Shown: positions 28,542-39,310, counted from the stretch's first letter. The stretch: 64,000 bases of DNA from CAWBLP01 sp963789495 (GCA_963789495.1 CAWBLP010000007.1:96646-160645), one strand, 5' to 3'. Notes: generated by a model from the letters alone, not told the origin. Numbers and translations: made by a program.

Positions 28542-31500
28542 CTACAGGTTGGGGCATCGGAAATCACGCAGCATGCCGGGCGCGAACGGGTTCAGGACGG
28601 ACCCGGCACGGATCTCGAAGCTGGCCTGGCGGTCACCCAGCCGGAAGCTCAGCGTGTAGCGATCCGAGGAGCCGGCCTGTTGCAGCGTGCCCATGTCGAA
28701 CAGGCGGAACAACGCCCAGGGGCCGGTTGCCGAGAGCACCGGCGGTCCGCTGGCAGGCGGCGGGTCAAACACCAGCCGCGCGCTGTTCATGCGATTGGCA
28801 CCCGGCCAGGTGACCGAGGTCGGCCGCTGCGGTCCGTGCGCGTAGGAGATAACCAGCCCATCCAGGTCCATCGCCACCTGGCGTGCGCCGGCGTCCAGCG
28901 TCTGCGGCGTCACGTCGAAGCGCACTGTCGGCTGGGCCGCGCCGCCGGCGAAGAACAACTCGCCGATCGCTGCCGCGCGCTGGAATTGCGCCAGATCGCC
29001 GGGGGAGACCGGCGGTGCCACGCCGGCCACCGCCTGCGCACGCCAGGTCGCGCCGGAGGTATCGACGAACGGGCGCAGTTGGGCGTTGAAGAACGTGTTC
29101 AGCATGCCGTTCGGACTGAACAGCCGGCCGAAATCATCCAGCGGAATGGCATTGCCGGAGCTGGGCACGAACGGGTAGCGCCCGGCCACCGCCTGCTTGC
29201 ACAGGCTGGCCGGTCCGCCAGGGGCGTTGAACGCCTCGGCCGCCGCCTTCCTGGCCCCGCCGCTGCGCTGCGTGTTGCCGCCGCTCGCCATCGCCTGCAG
29301 CCAGCGTTGCACCGGCTGCGGCGCGCGGCTGGCCTCGGCCTGCAGGAGTTGGGCGGGGTCGGTGCCACCTGCGGGGACGGCGGGCCCACCAGGCGCCGCA
29401 TTGGCGACCTGCGCCAGTTGCTGCTGCATGTCGTTCAGCAGTTTCAGCACGCTGTCGATCGGCGCACCGGGGCCTTTGCCGACGAAGTTGATCAGTGCGG
29501 CGAAATGCGCCTCCACCGGCTTGCCGGGCGGCTCGGGCGCCGGTCCGGCAGTCTGGCCGAGCACGCTTTGCAGGCGGGCGGCAATGCTGCTGCGGGAGGC
29601 GACGGCGGCGGATGCGACATCGGCGCCGACCTTGCTGGCACCGGCCGCGGCGGCTTCGGCGGCGGTCTGCGCGGGCGGCTGCGTCAGAGTGAGCTGCCTG
29701 GTGGCGCCGGACAGCAGGTCGCGCATCGGCGATTGCGGCGAGGACAGCACATACAGACTCTGCACCGCCTGCTGGATATTGGTCAGCGGCTGCACCTCGA
29801 TGTCGGCCAGCAGCCCGTCCCAGGCCTTGATGTAGTCGGCCTCGTAGAGATTGATCACGTCCTGCTGCAGGGTCTGCGCCTGCGGGCTGGTGGGATCGAT
29901 CTCCGACGCCTTGCCCAGCACCCAGCTATCGCTTGCTACCTGCTTGGTCGCGTTCGGCAGTTGCGGCAGCAGCACCTTGTAGAACCCGTTCACGGTGAAG
30001 AAGCCGGGCACGCCATCGGTCATCGGGACGCCGGAGCGGCGGTAGAACACGCCGACACCGGTGGTGCCCAAGGCGTCGGATGGGCGCCAGGCCGGCAGCG
30101 ACGTGGCCTGCGGCGAGCGGCGGATCGAGGCATAGACCCGATCCGCCAGCGAGACGCGGCTGAAGGTGCGCCTCGCATCCTCCACCAGCGCGCCGTTCAA
30201 CGGCACCTTGGGTAGCGGCCTGTCGAGCAGCGCCGCCAGATGTCGCTCCAGACTGTCGCGCAGCGGCTGCGCGGCGGGGCCGGGCAGGGCGGCCTGCCAG
30301 TCCAGGTGCATCCAGGCCTTCACTGAATCCCGGTCGAGCGGACCGGAAGAGCCCAGCATCAGGTAGATGCGGGTCGCCTCGTAGAGGAAGGCGGGATTGT
30401 TGAAGTTCTGCTGCATCTGGTCTTCCAGCCGGAACACCAGGCGAGGCAGCAGGATGTTCTGCACGCGCATGCAGATAGACCAGCCGCGCGCCCTCGCCGA
30501 GCTTGCAGGTCTGGTCGAGGCCGGGGAACCACTGCATCGGCCGCTTGCCGCCGTCATAGCCGAACGGCAACGCGCGGGCCTGGTCCAGCACCGGCGTGAT
30601 GCGAGCCAGGTCGGCGTCCGCCACCGGGTCCAGCGGCAAGGCCTGCGCCGCCTTGGTGTAGGCGGCAAGGGCGGCGTTGGACTGGGCCACCGCCGCGGTG
30701 TTGACGCTGCGCGTCTGGAGCAGCGCACCGGCACCCAGCAGGGCGACCAGCAGCGCAATGGAGGCCGTGGCGGCGTAGATCAGCCGGTTACGTCGCACTG
30801 CCGACGGATCGCGCGACACCAGCGTGGCTTCGCCGAAGATCACGTCCTTCAGCAGCCGGCCGAGGAAATAACTGCGGCCCTGTTCCGGCCGCAGCGACGG
30901 CGAACGCTGCTGGTCGATGCCGAAGCTGCGCGCCATCGCCCCGGTCAGCCGATCGATCGGCGTGCCTTCCTGGGTGCCGGAGGAGATATAGACGCCGCGC
31001 AGGAACGGCGCCGGATCCAGCCGCGAGCCGCCGAATGCCTCGCTAATGAATTCGGCGAGCGGGGTCTGCAGGCTGGCGACCTGCGCCGGGAACCCGGCGA
31101 TCATGGAGCGCCGGTCCGGCGCTGCGTTCGGCTTGCAGCCGATCCAGCAGCCGCTGGTTCAGCCGCTCCACCAGCAGGCCGAATTCGGCGGTGAACAAGC
31201 CGGCGGTGCCTTCGCCCGTCTTGCTCAGCGGGAAGGTCATGCCCCAGACCTGACCGCGCTTTTCCCGGTCGAGATCGTCGAAGAACTCCATGAAGCCGCT
31301 GATCAGGTCGGCCTTGGTGAACAGGGCGTAGACCGGCACGCGGACGCCCAACTGGTCGGAGAGCTCCTTCACCCGGCGGCGGATCGCCCTCGCATGCGCC
31401 AGCCGTTCGGCCTGCGGCGCGGCGGCGATGTCGGACAGCGCAATGGCGACGATCACGCCGTTCAGCGGCTGGCGGGCGCGGGTGCGCTTCAGCAGCGCCA

Positions 31501-32093
31501 GGAATGCGTCCCAGCCGGCCTTGTCCACCCGGGCGTCGGAATCCTGCGTGGTGTAGCGGCCGGCGGTGTCGATCAGCACCGCGTCCTCGGTGAACCACCA
31601 GTCGCACATGCGAGTGCCGCCGACGCCGGCGACGGCGCTCTGACCCATTTCGGCGGCGAGCGGAAATTTCAGGCCGGCATTCAGCAGCGCGGTGGTCTTG
31701 CCGGCGCCGGGAGGGCCGATGATGGCGTACCAGGGCTGCTCATACAGATAGCCGCGCGAGCCGGAGGCCTTCTTCAGCAGCGTCAGCGCCGTGGTCAGCT
31801 TGTCGCGCATCGCCGCGACTTCCTCGGCGGAGGCGGCCAGCGACGGATCGGCCTGGGAGGCCTCGGTGACGCCCTTTGACCAGGTCGTCGTCGTTCTTCT
31901 TGCGCCGCCGGTCGAGCCAGAAATTCACCCCCGCCCAGATCAGCACCATGACGGCGATGATGGCGGCGCGGGTGATCCAGGGCTCCAGGAACTCCAGGAA
32001 CGGGCCGAACCACCACAGCAGCAGCGCAAGCAGCGCGACGCCGACGAAGCTCAGGAACCAGCGGGAGCCGAAGAAGCGAAGGACGGCACGCAT
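28542..32093 (-). CDS. tssM: T6SS membrane-complex protein TssM/IcmF (frame-disrupted)
   Basis: ATG 32093; two N-terminal transmembrane helices (LSFVGVALLALLLWWFGPF and AAIIAVMVLIWAGVNFWL). Walker A GPPGAGKTTALLN near residue 130, then TAGRYTTQDSD. A third helix (LIYAATASIALLVALLGAG) leads to the periplasmic part, ending with the C-terminal beta-domain (WPGANRMNSARLVF). Conserved sequence changes frame near 31875 (VKG/VTEASQ; GGG where GG fits), near 31125 and near 30475. Each is one extra base, giving about 1,183 residues, normal for TssM. It spans the envelope with TssL; its usual partner lipoprotein TssJ is not seen. Confidence 0.88.
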
Positions 32094-32329
32094 GGGTCAG
32101 TAGCTCCGCAGTTCATGGTCCTGGATGTGGAATTCAGCAGCCTGGCTTGGCGGACGGTGGTTGTGACCGCGTCGCTCGCCGTTGTGGTCGTGCCGTTCCT
32201 CGTCGCGACTGCGCTCCTCGTCGCGACCGCGCCACTCGCCGTCGCTGGCGTGCCGTCTGGCGTCGCGACCGCGTCTCCCGCCGCTGCGATCGCAGACTCC
32301 CGTCGTTGCGACCGTGCCCCCCTTCGTCA
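32094..32329. other. Low-complexity degenerate tandem repeat between tssL and tssM
   Basis: On the minus strand it is made of variants of a 15-18 base unit (GGTCGCGACGAGGAGCG, AGTCGCGACGAGGAACG). A frame from ATG 32330 to 32097 would encode a highly charged RGRDEERSRDEERHDHNGER-type chain ending four bases before the tssM start. No ribosome site marks that ATG and it begins inside the adjacent repeat, so I do not call it a gene. Confidence 0.45.
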
Positions 32330-32397
32330 TGGCCGGGCTTGACCCGACCACCTGCACACGGTCGATCGGGGGCGGATGACCGGGTCAAGCTCGGCCA
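32330..32397. repeat. REP-like palindrome of the common alphaproteobacterial type
   Basis: TGGCCGGGCTTGACCCG (32330-32346) and CGGGTCAAGCTCGGCCA (32381-32397) are inverted with one mismatch around a 34-base centre. The CCGGGTCAAGCCCGGCCATGAC-like core is very frequent between genes in alphaproteobacteria (known from experience; not searched here). It lies just after the tssL stop, inside the tssK-tssL-tssM operon. Confidence 0.7.
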
Positions 32398-32420
32398 GGA
32401 AGGGGACAGCGGCGGCATGG

Positions 32421-33827
32421 CTAGTCCTGCCTCCGCAGCACGACCTCGATGCGGCGGTTTTCGTCCCGCCCTTCCGCGGTGTCGTTGGATGCGATCGGAT
32501 CGGCGTCCGCGCGCCCCTCCGCGACGACCCGACCCGGGTCGCCGAGGGCGCGTACGATGATGGCGCGCGCGGCCTCGGCGCGCGACTTGGACAACTGGTA
32601 GTTGGACGGGAACTGCACGGTATGGATCGGCTGGTTGTCGGTGTAGCCGATCACCTCCACCGGGCCTTTCTCGCGCTTCAGCGCCTGGCCGATCCGCTCC
32701 AGCAGGCGCACGTAGCTTGGCGCGACGGTGGCGCTGCCGGAGGCGAACAGGCCGCGGTTGCGGATGCGCACGATCGGGATGGAATGGTCGCCCAACACGC
32801 GCACCAGCCCCTGGTCGATTTCGGGTTTGAGGAAAATGTAGAGCGGTTCGGGCTGCACCACGGGCGGCGGTGGCGGAGGGCGCACCGGCGCGGCACGCTG
32901 GATCGCCGGCATGTGGGAAAGCGGGGCGCCGAGCATGGCGGCGTAGGCGTCGTCCGAGGCCGCATTCAGCCCGGAGGAGAACCAGACAAATAATCCGCCG
33001 ATCACCGCCAGCGCGCCGGCCCCCAGCACCCAGCTTGGCACCACCGCCCGCGCCGGCTTGTAAGGCGCCTGCACGCCCTGCCAATGCGGCGACAGTGCCG
33101 GATCGAGTCCCTGCCGCTGGCGGGTGATGGTGGTGTAGAGGTCTTCGCGGATGCGATCGAGCTCGCCCGGTCCGCGCGGCGACAGCCGGTACTGCCCTTG
33201 GAAGCCCAGGCTGAGGCAGAGATACATCAGCTCCAGCACCGGCAGATAGTTGCCGGGATTCGGCCGTAGATCGGCGAGCAGCTTGAAGAAGCGCTCGCCG
33301 GCGCGGACTTCCTGATGGAAAGTGGCGACCAGGGACCGCGCACCCCAACTTCCGGAGCTGCCCCAGGGCGTGTTCAGCACCACGTCGTCGATGCTGGCGC
33401 ACAGCGCGTAATGGGCCGGGCGCAACTGCTCGAGTGGGACGCCGGCGTCGCGCGCGGCCTGCTCGAATGTGCGCACCTGCTGCACCGCACGTTCGCGCAG
33501 ATCCTCGACATTCGGCTGTGAGTAGGTGTTGCGCAGCCGGCCCAGCAGTTGCAGCAGCGGCGCGGCCGCGGTCACCAGCGGATTCAGGCCGAAATTGATT
33601 GTCTCAGCACCATCCGCCGGGATTGGTGCGGCCGCCGGTCCGGCGAACGGTGACCGAGGGGGTGTCGCGGCCGGTGCCGGCGATCCGCCGAACGGCGAGG
33701 CGAACGGCGACGGCGCCGCCGATTGCGGCGTCTGCGGCGCGGGTGCGGCGGCACGGCGGCCTGCCGGACTCGGCCGGATGATCGTCCGGTCGCTGTCGTC
33801 GGGTTCGGAGAAGGGATTGTCGCTCAT
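32421..33827 (-). CDS. tssL: T6SS membrane-complex protein TssL with C-terminal OmpA domain
   Basis: 468 residues, intact. Pro/Ala-rich N-terminus (1-75), then the DotU core (NPLVTAAAPLLQLLGRLRN, AHYALCASIDDVVLNTPWG). One transmembrane helix (AVVPSWVLGAGALAVIGGLFVWF) is near 255-278. The periplasmic OmpA domain has GLFASGSATVAPSY, EVIGYTDNQPIHT and NRRIEVVLR. ATG 33827 with AGGA seven bases upstream. The fused peptidoglycan-binding domain can replace a separate TagL anchor. Confidence 0.94.
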   Translation of the reverse strand: MSDNPFSEPDDSDRTIIRPSPAGRRAAAPAPQTPQSAAPSPFASPFGGSPAPAATPPRSPFAGPAAAPIPADGAETINFGLNPLVTAAAPLLQLLGRLRNTYSQPNVEDLRERAVQQVRTFEQAARDAGVPLEQLRPAHYALCASIDDVVLNTPWGSSGSWGARSLVATFHQEVRAGERFFKLLADLRPNPGNYLPVLELMYLCLSLGFQGQYRLSPRGPGELDRIREDLYTTITRQRQGLDPALSPHWQGVQAPYKPARAVVPSWVLGAGALAVIGGLFVWFSSGLNAASDDAYAAMLGAPLSHMPAIQRAAPVRPPPPPPVVQPEPLYIFLKPEIDQGLVRVLGDHSIPIVRIRNRGLFASGSATVAPSYVRLLERIGQALKREKGPVEVIGYTDNQPIHTVQFPSNYQLSKSRAEAARAIIVRALGDPGRVVAEGRADADPIASNDTAEGRDENRRIEVVLRRQD

Positions 33828-33918
33828 GGCAAAATCCTGACGCTGAGCCGGGACGTAAGCGGTTCAGGGCACGGGCCGGTGGCGATCGGCAGAGGACGCT
33901 GCATGGCGCGACGCGGGC

Positions 33919-35241
33919 TCATCCGCGGATCGCCCACAATTCCAGGCCCAGATTGGGGAAGTCGCCGGACACGTGCACGGCGAAGCCGCCAGAGTTCTGC
34001 ATCTGCTGCCAGTGCGGACTGGCACGATCCAGTTCGAAATACGTGGCCCCCGCGTAGAATGGCAATTGACGCGGCGCGACCGGCAGCGGCCGCACGGCAA
34101 TGCCGGGCAGCGCCACGTTCACCAGCTCCCGAATATGCTCCACGGCGCCGATCTTCACCTGCGACGGGAAGATCCGCCGCAACTGTTCGGCCTGCATGTC
34201 GCACTGCACCGTCAGCACGAAGTTGGTGGCACGCAGGATGGTGCGGTCGGTGATCGGTCCCACCCGCACGCCATGCCGCGCCTCGCGCAGCGGGATCGGG
34301 ATGGCGGTCTGCTCCAGCACCGCCGACAGGGCGCGGCGCAGATCGGCCACCACCGGGGCGAAACTGCGCTGCAGGTCGTCATGCCGATAGCCGGGATAGG
34401 CGGTCGGCCGGCGCGATTCCAGAAAGGTGGAAAATTCGCCGGCCATCTGCACCAGGGCCGTGTAGAGCGATTCGGGATGCACATTCGCCGCATCGGCCCA
34501 ATGGGCCAGCACGTTCTGCCAGCCGTTGATCGATTGCAGCAGCAGGAAGTCGGCCACCTGCGCCACGCCGGACTGGCCCGGCGCGGTCATGCGCGCGGCC
34601 AGCGCCTCGCCACGCTGGTTCAGCATGCCGGATAGTTCGGCGATGAGCCCGGCCAGCGGAGACACGGCGGCAGAGACCAGTGCCGGCGGAATCCAGCGTT
34701 CGTCCAGCACGACCCGGCGATCCGCGGTGACCTCGGTTACCCGCGCGATGGCGATGCAGAGATAGCCGGTGCGCTCCTCGGTCTCCAGCAAGTAGCGCAT
34801 CTTCAGCCGGCCTACCTGAAGTTCGGCTGGCGCGGGGGAGGCGGAGTGCGTGTCATAAGCCTCGAACGGCTTGGCGAGATAGCGGCCCTCAGTCGCGGCG
34901 TCGGCCACTTCGACCGCGCCGGCCTGGCGGGTCGGCAAAGCGAGATAGACCAGCACGTTGCGCGCGCTCTCCGGCAGGTCGAGCGGCGGCGGATGGTCGG
35001 CCTCGCCGGGCAGCACGAACGGCGTGCCGTCTTCGAACACGCCAGCGGCCGAAGCGAGGGCGAACCGGCCGGTGCCCAGCAGGTCGCGGTCCAGCGCGTA
35101 GTCGATCAGTCCCCAGGGATGCGGTCGCAGCGCCTGCACACGGCTGCGGACGAGCTGCTCCAGCCAGCGATCCTGCTGCTGGAAATGCTGCGTGCGCAGG
35201 AACATGCCTTCCTGCCAGACCACGCGGTTAGTCCAGCTCAT
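33919..35241 (-). CDS. tssK: T6SS baseplate adaptor TssK
   Basis: 440 residues from ATG 35241 (MSWTNRVVWQEGMFLRTQHFQQQDR, the family N-terminus); ten more residues are possible from an upstream ATG. Further motifs: HPWGLIDYALD, RRVVLDERWIPPAL, RPTAYPGYRHDDL and the C-terminal FAVHVSGDFPNLGLELWAIRG. TssK links the baseplate to the TssL/TssM membrane complex. First gene of the tssK-tssL-tssM-tagF-pppA run and divergent from gapR. Confidence 0.95.
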   Translation of the reverse strand: MSWTNRVVWQEGMFLRTQHFQQQDRWLEQLVRSRVQALRPHPWGLIDYALDRDLLGTGRFALASAAGVFEDGTPFVLPGEADHPPPLDLPESARNVLVYLALPTRQAGAVEVADAATEGRYLAKPFEAYDTHSASPAPAELQVGRLKMRYLLETEERTGYLCIAIARVTEVTADRRVVLDERWIPPALVSAAVSPLAGLIAELSGMLNQRGEALAARMTAPGQSGVAQVADFLLLQSINGWQNVLAHWADAANVHPESLYTALVQMAGEFSTFLESRRPTAYPGYRHDDLQRSFAPVVADLRRALSAVLEQTAIPIPLREARHGVRVGPITDRTILRATNFVLTVQCDMQAEQLRRIFPSQVKIGAVEHIRELVNVALPGIAVRPLPVAPRQLPFYAGATYFELDRASPHWQQMQNSGGFAVHVSGDFPNLGLELWAIRG

Positions 35242-35457
35242 CGTTACAATCCCCCCGTCGGGGGACATCATCGCGCAGGCGCGCCCCCGGCTTCAATCAT
35301 TCCTTGCGCATGCGGCGCGGCTCCGTCATGGCGGCCGCGTGCCGCGCGGGTCAAGTGTCTTGCTGAGGCGAAACGGCCGGCGGGCCGGCCACGTGCGTGT
35401 TGACCCCCACCCCGCCGCCCGCTATCCCGGCGCGCCTTGGGACAGAGGGGTGTCGCT

Positions 35458-35727
35458 GTGGCGGTGAATGCGTTGGAGAAGACCGACACCAACACCGGAG
35501 GGATCGCAGCCGACCGGCTGCGCAGTCTGGTCGATCGCATCGAACGCCTTGAGGAAGAACGCAAGGCGCTCGGCAGCGACATCAAGGACATCTACGCCGA
35601 GGCGAAGTCCGCCGGGTTCGACCCGAAGGTGCTGCGCCAGCTGATCCGCATCCGCAAACAGGAATCCGCCGAGGTCGAGGAGCAGGAGACGCTGCTCGAC
35701 CTGTATCGCCGCGCGCTGGGGATGTAA
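35458..35727 (+). CDS. gapR: Nucleoid-associated protein GapR (DUF2312)
   Basis: 89 residues from GTG 35458, the exact length of Caulobacter GapR. AGAGGGG lies about eight bases upstream. Core: ADRLRSLVDRIERLEEERKALG, IYAEAKSAGFDPKVLRQLIR and RKQESAEVEEQETLLDLYRRALG, an all-helical coiled-coil DNA clamp. In Caulobacter it binds overtwisted DNA and stimulates topoisomerases. Restricted largely to alphaproteobacteria, which supports the taxonomic call. Confidence 0.93.
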   Translation: MAVNALEKTDTNTGGIAADRLRSLVDRIERLEEERKALGSDIKDIYAEAKSAGFDPKVLRQLIRIRKQESAEVEEQETLLDLYRRALGM

Positions 35728-35840
35728 TCCTCCCCGGGGATATCATCCGCCCTCGGGACGAACCTTCCCTGGGGATGAAAACTGCGCCGGGGATGTACTC
35801 CCGCTGAAGATGCGATGCGGCCCGCGAGGGGAAGCGCCGG

Positions 35841-36276
35841 TCAGAACGCGCCGCAGGCCTCGTGCACCGTCATGCCGACCAGCTCCTGGCGGAACCGGGC
35901 TTGGTATTCGTCGCGAATCCGCTGGATCGGCGCGGTACCTGTCGCCGGTCGTCGGCAGCGCAACCAACAGCACCTTGCTGTGCTGGCGGATCGTGGTGCG
36001 CCCAGCCGGGCTCATCCATGCGCCGTCAGCATCGAAGCTGGTGAAACCGTTGGGCAGGTTGGGGACGATCACCTGATCGACGAATGCGTTCCACTGCCGA
36101 TCCGTCACCTTGCCGTTGCCGGGAATGGACCGGCCAAAGAACAGTTCGAACACCAGCATCGGTGCGCCGAGCGCCGCCGGGCAACGCTGAAGCTGGGTGG
36201 CGGGCCTGTTGGCACAGCCGGTCAGTGCCCAGGCCGCGCACAGCATCAATACACTCGGGAGTGGCCGGATCGCCAT
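35841..36276 (-). CDS. DUF3574 lipoprotein (one frame step)
   Basis: ATG 36276 with AAGGA upstream; signal MAIRPLPSVLMLCAAWALTGC with lipobox LTGC, so a lipoprotein. The DUF3574 body follows: LVFELFFGRSIPGNGKVTD, WNAFVDQVIVPNLPNGFTSFD, SKVLLVALPTTGD. Near 35935 the frame changes by one extra base to APIQRIRDEYQARFRQELVG and ends TVHEACGAF at TGA 35841. In the uninterrupted frame the protein would instead run on in unrelated sequence to 35743. Function of the family is unknown. Confidence 0.7.
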
Positions 36277-36496
36277 GCCAGCAGGTCCTTCGTGACAACT
36301 CCATTCGTGCATGCCGTTGGTTCGGCGCGCTGACAAGGGGTTCGCGCCCGGCCTGCCGATCACGGTGCGCGGCGGGAGTTTTGTTCCGGCTCCGGAGTGT
36401 GCGGCCGATCTGCCGCCGTGACGGGTCGTGTGGCACGTGCCAGCATGCGCGCCGCGTCTGATGGCCGGACCCATCGATGAGCGGCAGGAGCATGCG

Positions 36497-37585
36497 ATGC
36501 AGCAGCCAGACGAGCATCTCGCGCGGGTGACGGTCGAACTGGTTGGGCCGTTGCTGGAGTCGCTGGACGCGCTGAACCACATTGCCCGACACCTGAATCC
36601 GCAGCGTCTGTCTGCGTCGATCGCTGCTTGGGACGATCGGGATGTCAGGCTGCGTGCCGCGCGAGAGGGTTTCCTCGACGCAGTATGGCCGGTGGCGATG
36701 GTGCCATTCCGTGATCAGATCGATGTCGCGGTGCTGGCCTTGTTACGCGCCGGCGACGGATTGCGCACTGCGGCAACCGAGGGCGATCTGCGCCAGGCCT
36801 ATCGCGCACTACGCCAGGTTCCGCGTGCGTGTGAGGCGCTGTATCCGCTGACTGCCGCGTTGCCGTCGGTCAGCCGGCACTTCCTTGCTCCGGCGCTGCG
36901 CGACGATGCCGCCTTGCTCGAACGGCTGGTGGCCGGTGCGTTGCGGCCGGACATCCGCAACGGCGTGCTGCATGCCGCCAATGCGATCAGTGAGCGTGGC
37001 GGATTTTCCGTCTATGTGCCGGAGGATTACGACCCGGCCCGCGCCTACCCACTGGTGATGGCACTACATGGCGGCGCGGGGCACGGTCGGCTGTTCCTGT
37101 GGAGCTGGGTGAGGGAGGCGCGCAGCCGCGGCGTGATCGTGGTGGCGCCAACGGCGACGGGCGACACATGGCCGCTGCACGACCCGGACGTGGACGAGGC
37201 GCATCTGTTCGAGGTGCTGGCCGCGGTCACGCGAGACTGGCGGATCGATCCGACGCATCGCCTGCTGACCGGGATGAGCGATGGCGGAACGTTCACCCTG
37301 CTCGCCGGGATCGGTGCGGCGTCACCTTTCACCCATCTGGCACCGGTGGCGGCGAGTTTTCATCCGCTGTTACTGACGATGGCGGACCCGGACCGACTGC
37401 GCGGCCTGCCGGTCTATCTGGTGCATGGTGTGCTGGACTGGGTTTTTCCAGTTGCCGTAGCGCGCAGTGCGTATGCGGCGTTGCAGGCGGCGGGCGCGGC
37501 GGTGGTGTATCGGGAACGCGCCGACCTGTCGCATACTTACCCGCGCGACGAGAACGATGCTATGCTGGATTGGTTTCTCGAGTGA
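36497..37585 (+). CDS. Alpha/beta-hydrolase, phospholipase/carboxylesterase or PHB-depolymerase-like
   Basis: 362 residues from ATG 36497 with AGGAG eight bases upstream. The N-terminal 170 residues are helical and unlike known domains. The C-terminal hydrolase has the oxyanion strand LVMALHGGAGHGR, nucleophile GMSDGG near residue 260, acid in HGVLDWVFPV near 317 and His in LSHTYPRDEN near 347. No signal peptide, so cytoplasmic. Substrate unknown. Confidence 0.82.
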   Translation: MQQPDEHLARVTVELVGPLLESLDALNHIARHLNPQRLSASIAAWDDRDVRLRAAREGFLDAVWPVAMVPFRDQIDVAVLALLRAGDGLRTAATEGDLRQAYRALRQVPRACEALYPLTAALPSVSRHFLAPALRDDAALLERLVAGALRPDIRNGVLHAANAISERGGFSVYVPEDYDPARAYPLVMALHGGAGHGRLFLWSWVREARSRGVIVVAPTATGDTWPLHDPDVDEAHLFEVLAAVTRDWRIDPTHRLLTGMSDGGTFTLLAGIGAASPFTHLAPVAASFHPLLLTMADPDRLRGLPVYLVHGVLDWVFPVAVARSAYAALQAAGAAVVYRERADLSHTYPRDENDAMLDWFLE

Positions 37586-37612
37586 GTTGTGCCAATCGAC
37601 GGCCAGGTGGTC

Positions 37613-39310
37613 TCAGCCCTCCGCCCGCAGCACCGCGAGGTCACAGCCCTCGTCCGCTTGCAGCACCTGTTCGGCGATGATTCGATCCCAGCCGCGTCGC
37701 GGCAACACCGGCGCCCGCCAGGTCGCCTTCCGCCGCTCGAGCGTCGCGTCGTCCACCAGCAGGTCCAGGCTGCGCCGCGCCACCGACATGCGGATGCGAT
37801 CGCCACTCTCCACCAGCGCCAGCGGCCCACCGGCGGCGGCTTCCGGGGTGATGTGCAACACAATGGTGCCGAACGCGGTGCCGGACATACGGCAGTCGCT
37901 CATCCGCACCATGTCCTTCACCCCGGCGCGCGCCAGCTTGCTGGGGATCGGCAGGTAGCCCGCCTCCGGCATCCCGGCCGGGGTCAGCGGACCGGCATTC
38001 TTCAGCACCAGGATATCGTTCTCGGTCACGTCCAGCGCCGGGTCGTCGATCCGCGCCGCGAGATCCTCCAGCCCGTCGAACACCACCGCGCGCGCTTCCA
38101 TCTCGAACAGCGCGGGGGTCGCGGCGGAGCGTTTCACGATCGCGCCGCGCGGCGCCAGCGAACCGAACAGCGCCACCAGCCCGCCGACCGGCGACACCGG
38201 CTCGCCGCGGGCGCGGATGTAGCGGCGGTCGACGAAGGCGGGTTCGGCCAGGCGCTCGCCCAGCTCCGTGCCGGTGACGTCGATGCAGTCCAGGTGCAGC
38301 AGGTCGCGCAATTCCCACAGCAGCGCGGGCATGCCGCCGGCGGAATGGAAATCCTCCATGTAGCCTTCGCCGGTCGGCTTCAGATCGACCAGCACCGGCG
38401 TGGTGTCGGACAGCGCATTCAGCCGCGCGAGATCGATCCGGATGCCGCGGCGACCGGCGACCGCGGTCAGATGGATCAGGGCATTGGTGGACCCGCCCAG
38501 CGCCAGCAGCACGCGCAGCGCGTTCTCCACCGAGTCCGCCGTGATGATCTCGGACGGACGGATCGGCGCCGAGATGAGCTTCACCGCCAGGGCGCCGGCC
38601 TCTTCGGCGGCGCGCAGCCGGTCGGCGTGCACCGCCGGGATGGAGCCGTGGCCGAGCGGGACCATGCCAAGGGCTTCGGCGAGGCAGGCCATGGTGGAGG
38701 CGGTGCCCATCACGCCGCAGGTGCCGGCGGTGGTGGCCAGCCTGCCCTCGATCTCGCCGATGCGTTCGGCGGTGACGCGACCGGCGCGATAGGCGGCCCA
38801 GTAGCGCCGGCAGTCGGTGCAGGCGGAGAGGCGCTCGCCCTGGAACGGCGTCGCCAGCATCGGGCCGGTGACCAGTTGCACCGCCGGAATATCCGCCGAG
38901 GCCGCGGCCATCAGTTGCGCCGGCACCGTCTTGTCGCAGCCGCCGATCAGCACCGCGGCATCCATTGGCTGCGCGGCCAGCATCGCCTCGGTGTCGAGCG
39001 CGGCCAGGTTGCGGTAGTGCATCGAGCACGGGAACAGCGAGGGCTCGCACAGCGACACGGTGGGGAACGCCAGCGGCAATCCGCCGGCGGCCAGCACGCC
39101 GCGCTTCACCGCCTCGACCAGCTCCGGCACGGTGCGGTGGCAGTTGTTGTAGTCCGACCCGGTATCGACGATGCCGACCACGGGCCTGTCCAGCATCGCC
39201 TGGGAATAGCCCATCGACTTGGCGAAGGATCGGCGCAGGTACAACGCGAAATCACGGTCGCCGTAGTTCGCGGTGTTGCGGGCCAGGCCGCGTTTTGCTT
39301 CGGTGCTCAT
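37613..39310 (-). CDS. IlvD/Edd-family dehydratase (probably sugar-acid dehydratase)
   Basis: 565 residues, intact. Iron-sulfur cysteines are seen in DYNNCHRT, GGCDKTVP and TTAGTCGVMGTA; MSDCRMSG near residue 470 and the KNAGPLTPAGMPEAG stretch near 440 also match. Many relatives annotated as dihydroxy-acid dehydratase act on pentonates or hexonates (arabonate, xylonate, gluconate). The isolated position away from ilv genes favours a sugar acid, but this is not decided. Start at 39310 (MSTEAKRGLARNTANYGD). Confidence 0.88.
   Translation of the reverse strand: MSTEAKRGLARNTANYGDRDFALYLRRSFAKSMGYSQAMLDRPVVGIVDTGSDYNNCHRTVPELVEAVKRGVLAAGGLPLAFPTVSLCEPSLFPCSMHYRNLAALDTEAMLAAQPMDAAVLIGGCDKTVPAQLMAAASADIPAVQLVTGPMLATPFQGERLSACTDCRRYWAAYRAGRVTAERIGEIEGRLATTAGTCGVMGTASTMACLAEALGMVPLGHGSIPAVHADRLRAAEEAGALAVKLISAPIRPSEIITADSVENALRVLLALGGSTNALIHLTAVAGRRGIRIDLARLNALSDTTPVLVDLKPTGEGYMEDFHSAGGMPALLWELRDLLHLDCIDVTGTELGERLAEPAFVDRRYIRARGEPVSPVGGLVALFGSLAPRGAIVKRSAATPALFEMEARAVVFDGLEDLAARIDDPALDVTENDILVLKNAGPLTPAGMPEAGYLPIPSKLARAGVKDMVRMSDCRMSGTAFGTIVLHITPEAAAGGPLALVESGDRIRMSVARRSLDLLVDDATLERRKATWRAPVLPRRGWDRIIAEQVLQADEGCDLAVLRAEG

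Noticed and set aside
28680..30215. 511-residue plus-strand frame opposite tssM
   Set aside because: Shadow frame; tssM protein sequence on the minus strand is conserved throughout.
35728..35840. Possible tandem repeat of GGGGAT blocks after gapR
   Set aside because: Spacing is irregular and the units are only six bases; could be chance in GC-rich DNA.
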